Shown here one piece after another: positions 1 to 9,032 of a stretch of DNA of 35,545 nt. The DNA is taken from assembly GCF_004348455.1 (NCBI RefSeq), contig NZ_SMKA01000058.1:1-35545 (forward strand), written 5' to 3'. The notes below the pieces were generated by a model that was not told the origin of the DNA, did no database searches, and was given only the letters and a program-made list of their open reading frames with translations. Source of the stretch: Kribbella albertanoniae. GTDB lineage: Bacteria; Actinomycetota; Actinomycetes; Propionibacteriales; Kribbellaceae. The translations under genes were made by a program, and so were the position numbers. Each line of letters begins with the position of its first letter. The first letter of the stretch is position 1.

Positions 1-9
1 GGTTGGGGG

Positions 10-441
10 TCAGGGGGTGATGCGGGTGGAGGTGGAGTGGTAGCCGCCTCCGCCGGGGTAGACCCAGTCGCCGGCGAGGGTGTCGCCGTTGTTGGTGAAC
101 GTGCCGCGGAAGTAGGCGGGGCTGCCCTTGGCGCCGCCCCAGATGGTGAGCGTGTCGCCGTCGGGCTCGTAGACGTAGTCGAGGGTGTTGCCGGTCGAGT
201 CGTAGAAGCGCGACCACACCTCCGCGCTCGCGGGTTCACCGAACGGCCGCAGGTTGCCGATCACCTCGAACCCGGTGATGACCTGGCCGTACTGCACCAG
301 TTCGACGTGCTGGAGCAGGAAGAACTTGCCCGGCATCCACTCGTACCGCACGGTGCCCTCGACACCACCGGTGACGGACCAGGTGCCGACCAGCCGGTCG
401 AGAGCCTGAAGGTCGTTGCTGGGCTGCACGTTGTCGTTCAT
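10..441 (-). CDS. DUF1579-like small protein
   Basis: A 143-residue soluble protein with no signal peptide or membrane segment. The N-terminal pattern (LxxLVGTWSVTG, then VRYEWMPGKFFLLQHVEL) and later beta-strand repeats (YVYEPDGDTLTIWGG, YFRGTFTNNGDTLAGDW) resemble DUF1579 and related lipocalin/nitrobindin-like small barrels. Its biochemical role is not known. It is divergent from the YCII/ECF sigma gene pair, and an ECF42-like promoter motif points towards it, so it may be a target of that sigma factor. The ATG at 441 follows a GAGGAGAC stretch that serves as ribosome binding site. The family call is moderate; the reality of the gene is likely because codons are GC3-biased and domain-like motifs are intact. 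Confidence 0.7.
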   Translation of the reverse strand: MNDNVQPSNDLQALDRLVGTWSVTGGVEGTVRYEWMPGKFFLLQHVELVQYGQVITGFEVIGNLRPFGEPASAEVWSRFYDSTGNTLDYVYEPDGDTLTIWGGAKGSPAYFRGTFTNNGDTLAGDWVYPGGGGYHSTSTRITP

Positions 442-483
442 GTCGTCTCCTCGAAGTTCAGTGGGTCAGAATTCACCGCTACC

Positions 484-509
484 TCGGAGGTGGAACCAGG
501 CTCTCGACA
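484..509 (-). promoter_or_regulatory. Candidate ECF42-type promoter for the DUF1579-like gene
   Basis: Read on the minus strand, TGTCGA (504-509) is followed after 17 nt by CGA (484-486). As I recall it, the published ECF42 signature in Streptomyces venezuelae is TGTCGA at -35 and CG(A/T)C at -10. The gene start lies about 43 nt further on. This is a motif match only. A weaker copy, CGTCGA (544-549) with CGT at 567-569, points the other way towards the YCII gene. Confidence 0.4.
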
Positions 510-518
510 ACCCCGCGA

Positions 519-534
519 TGTGATGTGGCTCACA
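519..534. promoter_or_regulatory. Perfect Crp/GlxR-type cAMP receptor protein box
   Basis: TGTGA (519-523), six bases, then TCACA (530-534) is an exact match to the consensus recognised by Crp/GlxR regulators of actinobacteria. It sits between the divergent DUF1579-like and YCII/sigma genes and between the two ECF-like promoter motifs, so it could act on either. The sequence is directly visible; binding is inferred. Confidence 0.6.
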
Positions 535-618
535 AACGAAGGCCGTCGAGATCCGGCCTTCGGCCCCGTGTAAGCCCTTGAGGCCGGATACCGTTCCGGC
601 TCACCAAGGAGGTTGATC

Positions 619-990
619 GTGAAGTACTTGCTGCTCAGCTACACGCCCGCCGCCGCCTGGGACGCCGCCACGGCGGATACCGCGTCCGAGGAGGCGCTGG
701 CGGCGTTCGCGGTGTACCAGAAGTTCGAGGAGGAGCTGCGTGCCTCCGGTGAGTTCGTCACCAGTGAGGGGCTCGGTCATCCGGTCGTCAGTACGACGGT
801 CCGCAAGGGCGCGGACGGTGTGGTCGCCACCGACGGCCCGTTCGCCGAACTCAAAGAGGTCCTCGCGAGCTTCGCCGTGATCGAGGTCGCCAGTCACGAG
901 CGGGCGGTCGAGATCGTCGGCCGGATCGTCGACGTACTCGGTGAGCCGATCGAGATCCGCCCGATCATGGGCGACGACTTCGGCGCGTGA
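619..990 (+). CDS. YCII-related (DGPF) protein
   Basis: A 123-residue protein of the YCII/DGPF family, a small ferredoxin-like fold with unclear enzymatic role. It shows the family opening (KYLLLSYTP), a VATDGPFAELKEVLASF segment containing the DGPF signature near residue 74, and the closing EIRPIM. The start is GTG at 619, placed six nt after a strong AAGGAGG (606-612); a TTG two codons upstream is less well placed. Its stop overlaps the start of the following sigma factor gene by 4 bp (GTGA). DGPF genes beside such sigma factors are the hallmark of the ECF42 group, where the DGPF proteins are regulatory targets or partners. Confidence 0.85.
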   Translation: MKYLLLSYTPAAAWDAATADTASEEALAAFAVYQKFEEELRASGEFVTSEGLGHPVVSTTVRKGADGVVATDGPFAELKEVLASFAVIEVASHERAVEIVGRIVDVLGEPIEIRPIMGDDFGA

Positions 991-2213
991 ACCAACCGAG
1001 CGAACAGATCGAGCACCTGCTGCGCACCGAGGCGCCGCAGGTCCTCGGCGCGCTGGTCCGGCGGTTCGGCCGCTTCGACATCGCCGAGGACGCTGTCCAG
1101 GAGGCGCTGCTCGCGGCCACCCGCGCCTGGACGGACGGCGTACCGGAGAACCCGCGCAGCTGGCTGATCCGGATCGGCTACCGGCGGATGGTCGACCTGC
1201 TCCGCTCAGAGCAGGCCCGCCGGCGCCGCGAGCAGGAGGCCGAGCTCGCCGAGCCTGTACGGCGGGGTTCCGTGGAACCGCCGTCCGACACCGACGACAG
1301 CCTCACGCTGTTGCTGCTCTGCTGTCATCCGGCGTTGCCGGCCACCAGCCAGGTCGCACTGACCCTGCGCGCGGTCGGTGGCCTGACGACGACCGAGATC
1401 GCGCACGCGTACGGCGCCACCGAGAACACCATGGGCACCCGGATCAGCCGGGCCAAACAGCAACTGGCCAAAGCCGGTGCCCGCTTCACAGCTCCGGACG
1501 ACGAAGACCGCGCGGACCGGATCGCCGCAGTGATGCGGGTGCTCTACCTGATCTTCAACGAGGGCTACACCGCCACAGCAGGCGACGCCCTGACCCGCGT
1601 CGACCTCACGCACGAGGCCATCCGCCTGACCCGGCTACTCGTCGCCACCCTCCCGGACCCCGAAGCCATCGGGCTGCTGGCGCTGATGCTCCTGACCGAA
1701 TCCCGCCGTACGGCGCGAACCGGTCCCGCTGGTGAACTCGTGCCCCTCGAAGAGCAGGACCGCACGCGCTGGAACGCCGACCTGATCCGCGAAGGCACCG
1801 ACCTGATCGACAGCGTCTGGAACCGAGGCGAACCCGGGCAGTACCAACTCCAAGCCGCCATCGCCGCCACGCACGCCGCCGAAGGCGACACCGACTGGCC
1901 GCAGATCGCCATGCTGTACCTGTGGCTGGAGCGGCTCACCCCGACAGCTCCGATCCGCCTCAGCCGAGTCGTCGCCGTCTCCCAGGCCTACGGCCCCACC
2001 CGGGCGCTAGCCCTCCTCGACGACCTCAACACTCGCCACGGCCTCGCCCAAGATCCACTCACCCGCCAACGCGAACGCGCCGTCCGCGCCCACCTGGTCG
2101 AGCTCACCGGCGACACCACCACGGCAGCCGCCCTCTACCGCGAAGCAGCCGCCCTGACCGAGAACGAGGTGGAACGCGAGTACCTCGTCTCGCGCGCCGA
2201 CCGGTTCAGCTGA
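987..2213 (+). CDS. ECF42-type RNA polymerase sigma factor with long C-terminal extension
   Basis: A 408-residue extracytoplasmic-function sigma factor. Sigma region 2 is at about residues 15-75 (VRRFGRFDIAEDAVQEALLAA, then RSWLIRIGYRRMVDLLR). Region 4 is at about 105-155 (LTLRAVGGLTTTEIAHAYG, TRISRAKQQL). The remaining 240 residues form a helical, TPR-like C-terminal extension (LYLIFNEGYTA, ALALLDDL), as in the ECF42 group, which lacks a classic anti-sigma factor. It is translationally coupled to the YCII gene. Its last 8 bp overlap the 3' end of truB, which converges from the other strand, so no room remains for a terminator between them. It probably controls its own operon and the divergent gene. 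Confidence 0.9.
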   Translation: MNQPSEQIEHLLRTEAPQVLGALVRRFGRFDIAEDAVQEALLAATRAWTDGVPENPRSWLIRIGYRRMVDLLRSEQARRRREQEAELAEPVRRGSVEPPSDTDDSLTLLLLCCHPALPATSQVALTLRAVGGLTTTEIAHAYGATENTMGTRISRAKQQLAKAGARFTAPDDEDRADRIAAVMRVLYLIFNEGYTATAGDALTRVDLTHEAIRLTRLLVATLPDPEAIGLLALMLLTESRRTARTGPAGELVPLEEQDRTRWNADLIREGTDLIDSVWNRGEPGQYQLQAAIAATHAAEGDTDWPQIAMLYLWLERLTPTAPIRLSRVVAVSQAYGPTRALALLDDLNTRHGLAQDPLTRQRERAVRAHLVELTGDTTTAAALYREAAALTENEVEREYLVSRADRFS

Positions 2214-3093
2214 CGAAGACTGCGGTGGGTTTGGCCAGTGGGCCGTGCGGTTCGTAGAGGGCGAGGAAGGTGCCGGTGGGATCGAACATCGCGGTCTGGC
2301 CGGCGGGCAGTTGCAGGCCGGGCAGCGGACGGCCGGTCCGAATCGCGGCGGCCTGCTCCGCGTCGGCGTCGTACCGGGGGAAGGTGCCGGCGGCAACATC
2401 TGCGATCGGCAGCCAGACGAAGTCCTCGGCGAGCGCCTCGAGGGTGTGCGCCGCGGTCAGGTCGAAGGAGCCGACCCTGGTACGGCGAAGTGCGGTCAGG
2501 TGGCCGCCGACACCGAGATCGGCACCGAGATCGCGAGCCAGGGCACGGATGTAGGTGCCGCTGGAGCAGTCGACCGAGATGTCGAGGTCGATCCAGGACT
2601 CCGACACCCTGATGTCGGCGATGTCGTAGCGCGAGACGGTGACCGTGCGGGCCTTCAGGACGACCTCTTCGCCGGCGCGGACGCGTTCGTAGGCACGTTT
2701 GCCGTCGACCTTGATCGCGGAGACCGCCGACGGGATCTGCGAGATCTCACCCTGGTACGCCGCCGCCGCGGTCCTGATCGCTTCCTCGGTCACACCGTCG
2801 ACGGGCGCGGTCGACACCACCGATCCCTCGGCGTCGTCGGTCGTCGTCACCGCGCCGAGGCGGATGGTGGCGTCGTACGACTTGTCGGCGAGCTGGAGAT
2901 GGCCGAGCAGCCGGGTCGCGCGGTTGAGACCGGCGACCAGGACGCCGGTCGCCATCGGGTCCAGCGTGCCGGCATGCCCCACCTTGCGGGTACCTGCCAG
3001 CCGCCGGATCCTCGCGACGACCGTGTGCGACGTCATCCCCGCGGGTTTGTCGACCACGACGATGCCGTCCGAGGACGGTGTGAACTCAGGCAC
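2206..3093 (-). CDS. truB: tRNA pseudouridine(55) synthase TruB
   Basis: A 295-residue enzyme that isomerises U55 to pseudouridine in the T-loop of tRNAs. The N-terminus shows IVVVDKPAGMTSH and the catalytic motif GHAGTLDPMATGVL, with the nucleophile Asp45. SAVKVDGKRAYERVRAGEE-type and SSGTYIRALARDLG motifs follow, and the C-terminal part is PUA-like. The GTG start at 3093 lies 2 bp after the rbfA stop, so the two are co-translated. The 3' end overlaps the convergent sigma factor gene by 8 bp. The length is normal for actinobacteria. Confidence 0.95.
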   Translation of the reverse strand: MPEFTPSSDGIVVVDKPAGMTSHTVVARIRRLAGTRKVGHAGTLDPMATGVLVAGLNRATRLLGHLQLADKSYDATIRLGAVTTTDDAEGSVVSTAPVDGVTEEAIRTAAAAYQGEISQIPSAVSAIKVDGKRAYERVRAGEEVVLKARTVTVSRYDIADIRVSESWIDLDISVDCSSGTYIRALARDLGADLGVGGHLTALRRTRVGSFDLTAAHTLEALAEDFVWLPIADVAAGTFPRYDADAEQAAAIRTGRPLPGLQLPAGQTAMFDPTGTFLALYEPHGPLAKPTAVFVS

Positions 3094-3095
3094 CC

Positions 3096-3536
3096 TCAGT
3101 CCTGCTCGTCCTCGGTGTCTTCGTGGGGCTTCTTGTACGGGTCGGCGTCACCGGCCGGCTTCGCACCGGCGGCGGCCTTGGCCACCTCGGCGTCGGCCCG
3201 GCGGGCCTTCTCGAGCAACTCCTCGATCTGGCCCGCGGTCTCCGGGATCGCGTCCAGGTAGAACGCGAGGCTCGGCGCGCGCCGCAACCCGAGCGCCTTG
3301 CCGACCTCGCTGCGGATCAGCCCGCGGGCCGACTCCAGCGCGGCCGCCGTGGACGCCCGGTCCTGCTCATTGCCGTACACCGTGTAGAAGACGCTCGCCT
3401 CGCCCAGATCGGCGGTCAGCTTCGCGTCCGTCACGGTGACGAACCCCAGCCGCGGGTCCTTGACCCGGCGCTCCAGCAACTCGGCGACGAGCACCTGGAT
3501 CCGGTCGGCCAGCTGCTTGGCCCTTGCTTCGCCCAT
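3096..3536 (-). CDS. rbfA: 30S ribosome-binding factor A
   Basis: A 146-residue RbfA, which assists late maturation of the 30S subunit and processing of 16S rRNA. It shows the KH-like core: RAKQLADRIQVLVAELLERRVKDPRLGFVTVTD at the N-terminus, then LGEASVFYTVYG and RSEVGKALGLRRAPSLAFYLD. The acidic C-terminal tail (KPHEDTEDEQD) is variable in the family. The ATG at 3536 is preceded by a GAGGGAG sequence about 12 nt upstream. It is separated from infB by a strong terminator-like hairpin, so rbfA-truB may depend on read-through or an internal promoter. Confidence 0.95.
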   Translation of the reverse strand: MGEARAKQLADRIQVLVAELLERRVKDPRLGFVTVTDAKLTADLGEASVFYTVYGNEQDRASTAAALESARGLIRSEVGKALGLRRAPSLAFYLDAIPETAGQIEELLEKARRADAEVAKAAAGAKPAGDADPYKKPHEDTEDEQD

Positions 3537-3560
3537 CAGGGCTCACTCCCTCATTCATGA

Positions 3561-3598
3561 AAAACGTCCGGAGAGACGTTTGACCGTCTCTCCGGACG
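3561..3598 (-). terminator. Strong intrinsic terminator or attenuator between infB and rbfA
   Basis: A perfect 14-bp inverted repeat (3565-3578 with 3585-3598) encloses a 6-nt loop. Read in the direction of infB, it is followed by TTTT (3564-3561). It lies about 38 nt after the infB stop and 25 nt before the rbfA start, in the middle of what is normally one operon. Confidence 0.85.
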
Positions 3599-3635
3599 CT
3601 ACTCCTCGACAGCCCTCAGCGGGCCGTCACCTGGT

Positions 3636-6600
3636 TCAGTTCCGCGGCTTCTCGCGGAGCTCGAACGACTCCACGACGTCGCCGATCTTGATGTCGTTGT
3701 AGTTGTTCACGGTCAGACCGCACTCGAAGCCCTCGCGGACCTCGGACGCGTCGTCCTTGAACCTCTTCAGCGACGACAGCTCGCCGTTCTCCACCACGAC
3801 CGCGCCGTCCCGGATCAACCGGATCTTGGCGTTGCGGCGGATCAGGCCGCTGGTGACCCAGCAACCGGCGATGTTTCCGACCTTCGACGAGCGGAAGATC
3901 TCGCGGATCTCCGCCTGGCCCAGCACGACCTCTTCGTAGATCGGCTTGAGCATGCCCTTCAGGGCCGCCTCGATGTCGTCGATCGCGGCGTAGATCACCG
4001 AGTAGTGCCGGATGTCGACACCCTCGCGCTCGGCCACGTCCCCGGCCTTGCCGGCCGGCCGCACGTTGAAGCCGATGATGACGGCGTTCGACGCGATGGC
4101 CAGGTTGACGTCGTTCTCGTTGATCGCACCGACACCGCGGTCGATGACGCGCAGGTTGACCTCGTCGCCGACCTCGATCCGGACCAGGGCGTCTTCCAAC
4201 GCCTCGACCGAACCGGACACGTCGCCCTTGAGGATGAGCAGCAGCTCCTGCGTCTCGCCCTTCTCCATCGAGGCCATGAAGTCCTCGAGGGTCCGGCGCG
4301 CACGACGCTTGGCGTTGGCGGCCGCACGAGCCCGGGCTTCGCGCTTCTCAGCGATCTGCCGGGCCATCCGGTCGTCGTCCACCACCAGGAACTTGTCACC
4401 GGCACCCGGCACGGCGGTCAGACCCAGCACGATCACCGGACGCGACGGAGTCGCCTCCTCGACCGCGACACCGTGCTCGTCGAGCATCGCCCGGACCCGG
4501 CCGTACGCCGGTCCCGCGACCATCGAGTCGCCGACCCGCAGCGTTCCGCGCTGAACCAGCACGGTCGCCACCGGACCACGGCCCTTGTCGAGGTTGGCCT
4601 CGATCGCGATGCCCTGGGCCGGCATGTTCGGGTTCGCCCGCAGATCCAGCGACGCGTCCGCCGTCAGTACGACGCCCTCGAGCAGCCCGTCGATGTTGAT
4701 CCGCGCCTTCGCCGAGACGTCGACGAACATCGTGTCGCCGCCGTACTCCTCGGGAACCAGGCCGTACTCGGTCAGCTGACCGCGCACCTTGGCCGGGTCC
4801 GCGTTCGGGACGTCGATCTTGTTCACCGCGACCACGATCGGGACGTTCGCCGCCCGGGCGTGGTTCAGGGCCTCGATCGTCTGCGGCATCACGCCGTCGT
4901 CGGCCGCGACCACCAGGATGACGATGTCGGTGGCCTGCGCACCACGAGCACGCATGGCGGTGAACGCCTCGTGACCCGGGGTGTCGACGAAGGTGATGGC
5001 GCGCTCTTCGCCGTCGACGGTGGTGGTGACCTGGTAGGCACCGATGTGCTGGGTGATGCCACCGGCTTCCTTGGCCACGACGTTCGCTTCGCGGACCGCG
5101 TCCAGAAGCTTCGTTTTACCGTGGTCGACGTGACCCATGACGGTGACGACCGGCGGCCGCTTGACCAGGTCGCCCTCGTCGCCCTCGTTGGTGCCGAAGT
5201 CGATGTCGAACGACTGGAGCAGCTCGCGGTCCTCGTCCTCCGGGGACACGACCTGAACGTCGTAGTTCAGCTCGGTGCCCAGCAGCTGCAGGACCTCTTC
5301 GTTGACCGACTGGGTGGCAGTGACCATCTCACCGAGGTGGAACAGCACCTGCACCAGCGACGCCGGGTCGACTCCGACCTTCTCGGCGAAGTCCGTCAGG
5401 GACGCGCCACGGGCCAGCTTCACGACCTCGCCGTCACCGTGCCGGACGCGCACACCGCCGACCGCGGGGGCCTGCATGTTGTCGAATTCCTGGCGCTTGG
5501 CGCGCTTGGACTTGCGACCACGACGGGCCGGACCGCCCGGACGCCCGAAGGCACCCTGCGTTCCGCCACGGCCCCGGTTGCCCGGACCCGGACGACCGCC
5601 GCCGCCACCACCGGGAGGACCGCTCGGGCCGCCGCCGCCACCGGGACGGAAACCGCCACCGCCACCGCCGCCACCCGGACGTGCACCGGCACCTGGTCCA
5701 CCCGGACCGCCGCCGCCACCCGGACGACCACGACCACCGGCGCCACCACCGCCGCCGCCCCCACCGGGGCCGGACGGACGACCGGTGAACGTACCGGCCG
5801 AGGACTTCGGCATCATCGCCGGGTTCGGGCGCGGTGCACCCGGTACGCCGCCCGAACGCGGCGGACGGTCAGTGCCGCCCCGCCGGTCGTCGCGGCCGCC
5901 ACCATCGCGGGCCGCCGGCGGACGCGGAGCCATCCCGGCCGGGGTCGGAGCACCCGGACCGGCGCCCTGGCCACCCGGGCCCGGACGTGCGCCACCGCGC
6001 TGCATGCCTTGCGTAGAGCTGAACGGGTTGTTGCCCGGACGCGGCGCACCCGGACGCGGGGCACCACCCTGGCCACCCGGACGTGCGTTGCCACCGGGCC
6101 GCGGTGCACCCGGACGCGGCGCGGAGCCACCCGGACGCGGAGCCGAACCCGGACGCGGCGCAGAACCCTGGCCGGAACCCTGTCCACCCGGGCGCGGGCC
6201 CGGACGGTCGGAGGCCGGACGATCAGAGGCCGGACGGTCGGCAGCCGGACGCGGCGCGGCCGGAGCAGCCGGAGCCGCAGCCTCGGGGGCCGGAGCCGCC
6301 TTGGCAGCCGGAGCCTCGAACGACGGCGTGGCCGGCTGGGCCTCCACCTTCGGGGCCGGAGCCTCTACCGGTGCTGCCGGAGCAGGGGCCGGAGCCTCTA
6401 CCGGAGCAGCCGGGGTCTCGGCGCGCGGACCGGGCTTCGGGCCCGGACGCGGACCCGGCTTGATGCCTGGGGTCGCCTTAGCGGCCGGAGCCACCGGAGC
6501 GGCCTCGGCCTGCTCGGTGACCGGAGCCTTCGCAACCGGAGCCGGAGCCGACTCGGCGACAGGCGCCGGACGCTCGGCCGGCGCCGCGGGAGCGGCCGGC

Positions 6601-6860
6601 TCGGACTTCTCCACCGGCTCCGCGGGGACCACCGGAGCGGTCGCCGACGGCGCGGCAGACGTACTGGCGGCGGCCTTCTTGGCCGCTCGCTTCTTCGGCG
6701 GGTTCTTCTCGAACTCCTCCGCCAACCGCCGCACAACCGGCGCCTCGATGGTCGAGGATGCCGATCGGACGAACTCACCCATGTCGTTCAGCCTGGTCAG
6801 GACGACCTTGCTGGTAACTCCGAGCTCTTTCGCGAGCTCGTAGACCCGGACCTTTGCCAC
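3636..6860 (-). CDS. infB: Translation initiation factor IF-2
   Basis: A 1074-residue IF-2, the GTPase that places initiator fMet-tRNA on the 30S subunit and promotes subunit joining. The N-terminal IF2_N helix domain ([17 protein letters not shown]) is followed by roughly 450 residues of low-complexity Ala/Pro-rich and then Gly-rich sequence (Gly runs at about residues 360-435). A second IF2_N-like module and the G domain follow: GHVDHGKT at about 576-583, DTPGH, and NKID. Domain II, III and the C-terminal tRNA-binding domain are intact. The GTG at 6860 has an AGGGAGAG ribosome site two nt away. The linker is long even for actinobacteria. Confidence 0.97.
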   Translation of the reverse strand: MAKVRVYELAKELGVTSKVVLTRLNDMGEFVRSASSTIEAPVVRRLAEEFEKNPPKKRAAKKAAASTSAAPSATAPVVPAEPVEKSEPAAPAAPAERPAPVAESAPAPVAKAPVTEQAEAAPVAPAAKATPGIKPGPRPGPKPGPRAETPAAPVEAPAPAPAAPVEAPAPKVEAQPATPSFEAPAAKAAPAPEAAAPAAPAAPRPAADRPASDRPASDRPGPRPGGQGSGQGSAPRPGSAPRPGGSAPRPGAPRPGGNARPGGQGGAPRPGAPRPGNNPFSSTQGMQRGGARPGPGGQGAGPGAPTPAGMAPRPPAARDGGGRDDRRGGTDRPPRSGGVPGAPRPNPAMMPKSSAGTFTGRPSGPGGGGGGGGAGGRGRPGGGGGPGGPGAGARPGGGGGGGGFRPGGGGGPSGPPGGGGGGRPGPGNRGRGGTQGAFGRPGGPARRGRKSKRAKRQEFDNMQAPAVGGVRVRHGDGEVVKLARGASLTDFAEKVGVDPASLVQVLFHLGEMVTATQSVNEEVLQLLGTELNYDVQVVSPEDEDRELLQSFDIDFGTNEGDEGDLVKRPPVVTVMGHVDHGKTKLLDAVREANVVAKEAGGITQHIGAYQVTTTVDGEERAITFVDTPGHEAFTAMRARGAQATDIVILVVAADDGVMPQTIEALNHARAANVPIVVAVNKIDVPNADPAKVRGQLTEYGLVPEEYGGDTMFVDVSAKARINIDGLLEGVVLTADASLDLRANPNMPAQGIAIEANLDKGRGPVATVLVQRGTLRVGDSMVAGPAYGRVRAMLDEHGVAVEEATPSRPVIVLGLTAVPGAGDKFLVVDDDRMARQIAEKREARARAAANAKRRARRTLEDFMASMEKGETQELLLILKGDVSGSVEALEDALVRIEVGDEVNLRVIDRGVGAINENDVNLAIASNAVIIGFNVRPAGKAGDVAEREGVDIRHYSVIYAAIDDIEAALKGMLKPIYEEVVLGQAEIREIFRSSKVGNIAGCWVTSGLIRRNAKIRLIRDGAVVVENGELSSLKRFKDDASEVREGFECGLTVNNYNDIKIGDVVESFELREKPRN

Positions 6861-7013
6861 TACTCTCCCTCTGGTCCGAGCCTGGGGCCGCGGACCGTTA
6901 TCTGACGTACATGCTCATCGCATTGCACTCATCGCTGTGTATCCATCACTTGTGGACACTCATCGAGTGGTCATGAGTCGATGACCCGCCTTCATGTCGG
7001 TCACACAGCCCGG
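6861..7013 (-). other. infB leader with short repeats
   Basis: These 153 bp between ylxR and infB hold three copies of CTCATCG (6914-6920, 6928-6934, 6959-6965) and a small inverted repeat CATCGA/TCGATG (6961-6966 and 6978-6983). No gene is visible. It may contain an internal promoter or a leader structure for infB; nothing decisive can be seen. Confidence 0.3.
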
Positions 7014-7316
7014 TCAGACCGTGTGTACATCTTGATTATCACGCTGCGTCAGGTACGTTCGCAGCCCGGTCGCCTCGAGCGGGCCCGGGACCTTGAAGGC
7101 CCGCGGGAACGCCTTGCGCCGGACAGCGAGCTCGAAACACTCGATCGTGGGGTGCAGATGCGCTCCACGGCCGGGTGCCCGACGCTCAGGATCCGGGAGG
7201 ACAAGTCCTCCGGACACCGTCATCCGCAGCAGTTCAGTCGGTCTGGATCGTTTCCGGCACCCGATACAGGTGCGCTCCCGAACCTTCGCAGGGCGCGCGT
7301 CTGCAGTTTCTGTCAC
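7014..7316 (-). CDS. ylxR: YlxR/RnpM family RNA-binding protein
   Basis: A 100-residue protein of the DUF448 (YlxR) family, recently linked in other bacteria to RNase P modulation. It shows the signature ERTCIGCRKRSRPTELLRM near residues 14-32 and the conserved PGRGAHLHP-type turn near residues 49-56. The basic stretch AVRRKAFPRAF is typical for nucleic acid binding. The start is GTG at 7316, just after a GAGGA. It sits between nusA and infB as in most bacteria and is probably co-transcribed with them. Confidence 0.9.
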   Translation of the reverse strand: MTETADARPAKVRERTCIGCRKRSRPTELLRMTVSGGLVLPDPERRAPGRGAHLHPTIECFELAVRRKAFPRAFKVPGPLEATGLRTYLTQRDNQDVHTV

Positions 7317-7360
7317 AGTTCCTCAGGGTGTGGTGACGACTCAGTCGACCGACCGAGAGA

Positions 7361-8353
7361 TCAGTCTACCTTCTTGTCCTCACCAGTCACATCGGTATCC
7401 GGGCGGATGTCGATCCGCCAGCCCGTCAGCCGGGCCGCGAGGCGGGCGTTCTGCCCCTCCTTGCCGATGGCCAGGGACAGCTGATAGTCCGGTACGACGA
7501 CCCGCGCGGCGCGGGCGGCCGCGTCGACGACCTCCACCGACGTAACCTGCGCCGGGGACAACGCATTCCCGACGAAGGTGGCCGGGTCGTCGCTGTGGTC
7601 GATGATGTCGATCTTCTCGCCGTGCAGCTCGTGCATGATGTTGCGCACGCGCTGGCCCATCGGCCCGATGCACGCGCCCTTGCCGTTCACCGACGGGTTC
7701 AGGGTGCGGACGGCGATCTTGGTCCGGTGACCGGCCTCGCGGGCGATCGCGGTGATCTCGACGGTGCCGTCGGCGACCTCCGGGACCTCCAGCGCGAACA
7801 GCTTCTTGACCAGGTTCGGGTGCGTCCGGCTGACCGTGATCTGCGGGCCCTTGAAGCCCTTGCGGACGCCGACCACGTAGACGCGCAGGCGGGAACCGTG
7901 CTCGTACTTCTCCCCCGGCACCTGCTCCGGGGCTGGCAGCACCGCCTCGATCTTGCCGAGGTCGACCATCACCGACCGCGGGTCACGGCCCTGCTGGACG
8001 ACACCGGACACGATGTCACCCTCCTTGCCGGAGAACTCGCCGTACCGGACGTCGTCCTCGGCGTCGCGCAGCCGCTGCAGGATGATCTGCTTGGCCGTGG
8101 TCGCGGCGATCCGGCCGAAGTCGCTCGGGGTGTCGTCGAACTCCCGCAGCAGCGTGCCGTCCTCGGCGAGCTCGCGGGCCATCACCGACACGTGCCCGGT
8201 CTTGCGGTCCAGCTCGGCGCGCGCGTGCTGGTGCGCCCCCTCGGTGCGGTGGTAGGCCACCAGCAGTGCGGCCTCGATCGCCTCGGCGACGATCTCCAGG
8301 GAGATGTCCTTCTCGCGTTCGAGGGACCGCAGGACGGCCATGTCGATATCCAT
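7361..8353 (-). CDS. nusA: Transcription termination/antitermination protein NusA
   Basis: A 330-residue NusA, which binds RNA polymerase and nascent RNA to modulate pausing, termination and rRNA antitermination. The N-terminal domain ([30 protein letters not shown]) contacts polymerase. It is followed by an S1 domain ([29 protein letters not shown]) and tandem KH domains ([15 protein letters not shown] and [19 protein letters not shown]). There is no C-terminal acidic repeat region, as usual in actinobacteria. The ATG at 8353 is chosen because it lies 1 bp after the rimP stop; an upstream in-frame extension has no family similarity. Confidence 0.95.
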   Translation of the reverse strand: MDIDMAVLRSLEREKDISLEIVAEAIEAALLVAYHRTEGAHQHARAELDRKTGHVSVMARELAEDGTLLREFDDTPSDFGRIAATTAKQIILQRLRDAEDDVRYGEFSGKEGDIVSGVVQQGRDPRSVMVDLGKIEAVLPAPEQVPGEKYEHGSRLRVYVVGVRKGFKGPQITVSRTHPNLVKKLFALEVPEVADGTVEITAIAREAGHRTKIAVRTLNPSVNGKGACIGPMGQRVRNIMHELHGEKIDIIDHSDDPATFVGNALSPAQVTSVEVVDAAARAARVVVPDYQLSLAIGKEGQNARLAARLTGWRIDIRPDTDVTGEDKKVD

Positions 8354-8354
8354 G

Positions 8355-8879
8355 TCAGTTCTCCTCCACCGTGCCGTCGGCAGGTGCATCTTCGTCGTCG
8401 TCGTTGCCGGCGGGCCGGTTGAACTCGATCTGGACCTTGGCCTTCTCCACGTCGCCGTAGGCGATCGTCCGGAGCTTGCCCTTGACATCCAGTTCGGCCG
8501 CCTCGTCGGAGGCGGTCTTGATGCGGCCGGTCAGCTTCTGGCCGTTGGCCAGGGTGACCGCCACCAAGCGGGTGATGTTGCGGCGCCAGTGCCGAGGCAG
8601 CGTGAGCGGCCGGTCGACGCCGGGGCTGGAGACCTCCAGCGTGTACCGGCTCTGGCCCATGATGTCTTTGTCGTCGAGCGCCTTGGAGAGCGCGCGGGTG
8701 ACCTCGGCGACGTCGTCGAGGTTGATCCCGCCGTCGCGGTCGACCAGCACCCGCAGGATGCGTTGCTTACCGACCGGAATGATGCTGCTCTCCTCCAGGT
8801 CGCAGCCGAACTGGGCGACGATCGGCTGGAGGAAACTCTCGAGGCCAGAGGTGTCCGTGTGGTCAGTCTTTCGGCTCAC
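8355..8879 (-). CDS. rimP: Ribosome maturation factor RimP
   Basis: A 174-residue RimP, needed for early 30S assembly. It shows the N-terminal alpha/beta domain ([48 protein letters not shown]) with the family motif [14 protein letters not shown] near residues 78-91. The C-terminal SH3-like domain follows, then an acidic tail ([15 protein letters not shown]). The GTG at 8879 is chosen as start because the region upstream lacks family similarity and an AGAGG lies upstream. It is the first gene of the rimP-nusA-ylxR-infB unit and is divergent from the lipoprotein gene at 9033. Confidence 0.93.
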   Translation of the reverse strand: MSRKTDHTDTSGLESFLQPIVAQFGCDLEESSIIPVGKQRILRVLVDRDGGINLDDVAEVTRALSKALDDKDIMGQSRYTLEVSSPGVDRPLTLPRHWRRNITRLVAVTLANGQKLTGRIKTASDEAAELDVKGKLRTIAYGDVEKAKVQIEFNRPAGNDDDEDAPADGTVEEN

Positions 8880-9032
8880 AGGTAGACCTGCCTCTCTTTG
8901 CAGTTGTGCGCCCGTACCTGCCCCGGCGTTCTGGCCGAGAGCAGTAGTCCACCTTATCTGGCTACAGAGGGTGCTCTGGTCACCGCCTTGTCCCAGGCCA
9001 ATCACCGCCCCGTCACCGGGTAGGGTTCCGGG

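Noticed and set aside
4005-6905. A 966-residue open frame on the plus strand opposite infB, and another at 5275-6843
   Set aside because: Both are antisense shadows of the GC-rich infB gene; their translations are Arg/Thr-rich or Pro/Gly-rich low complexity with no family features.
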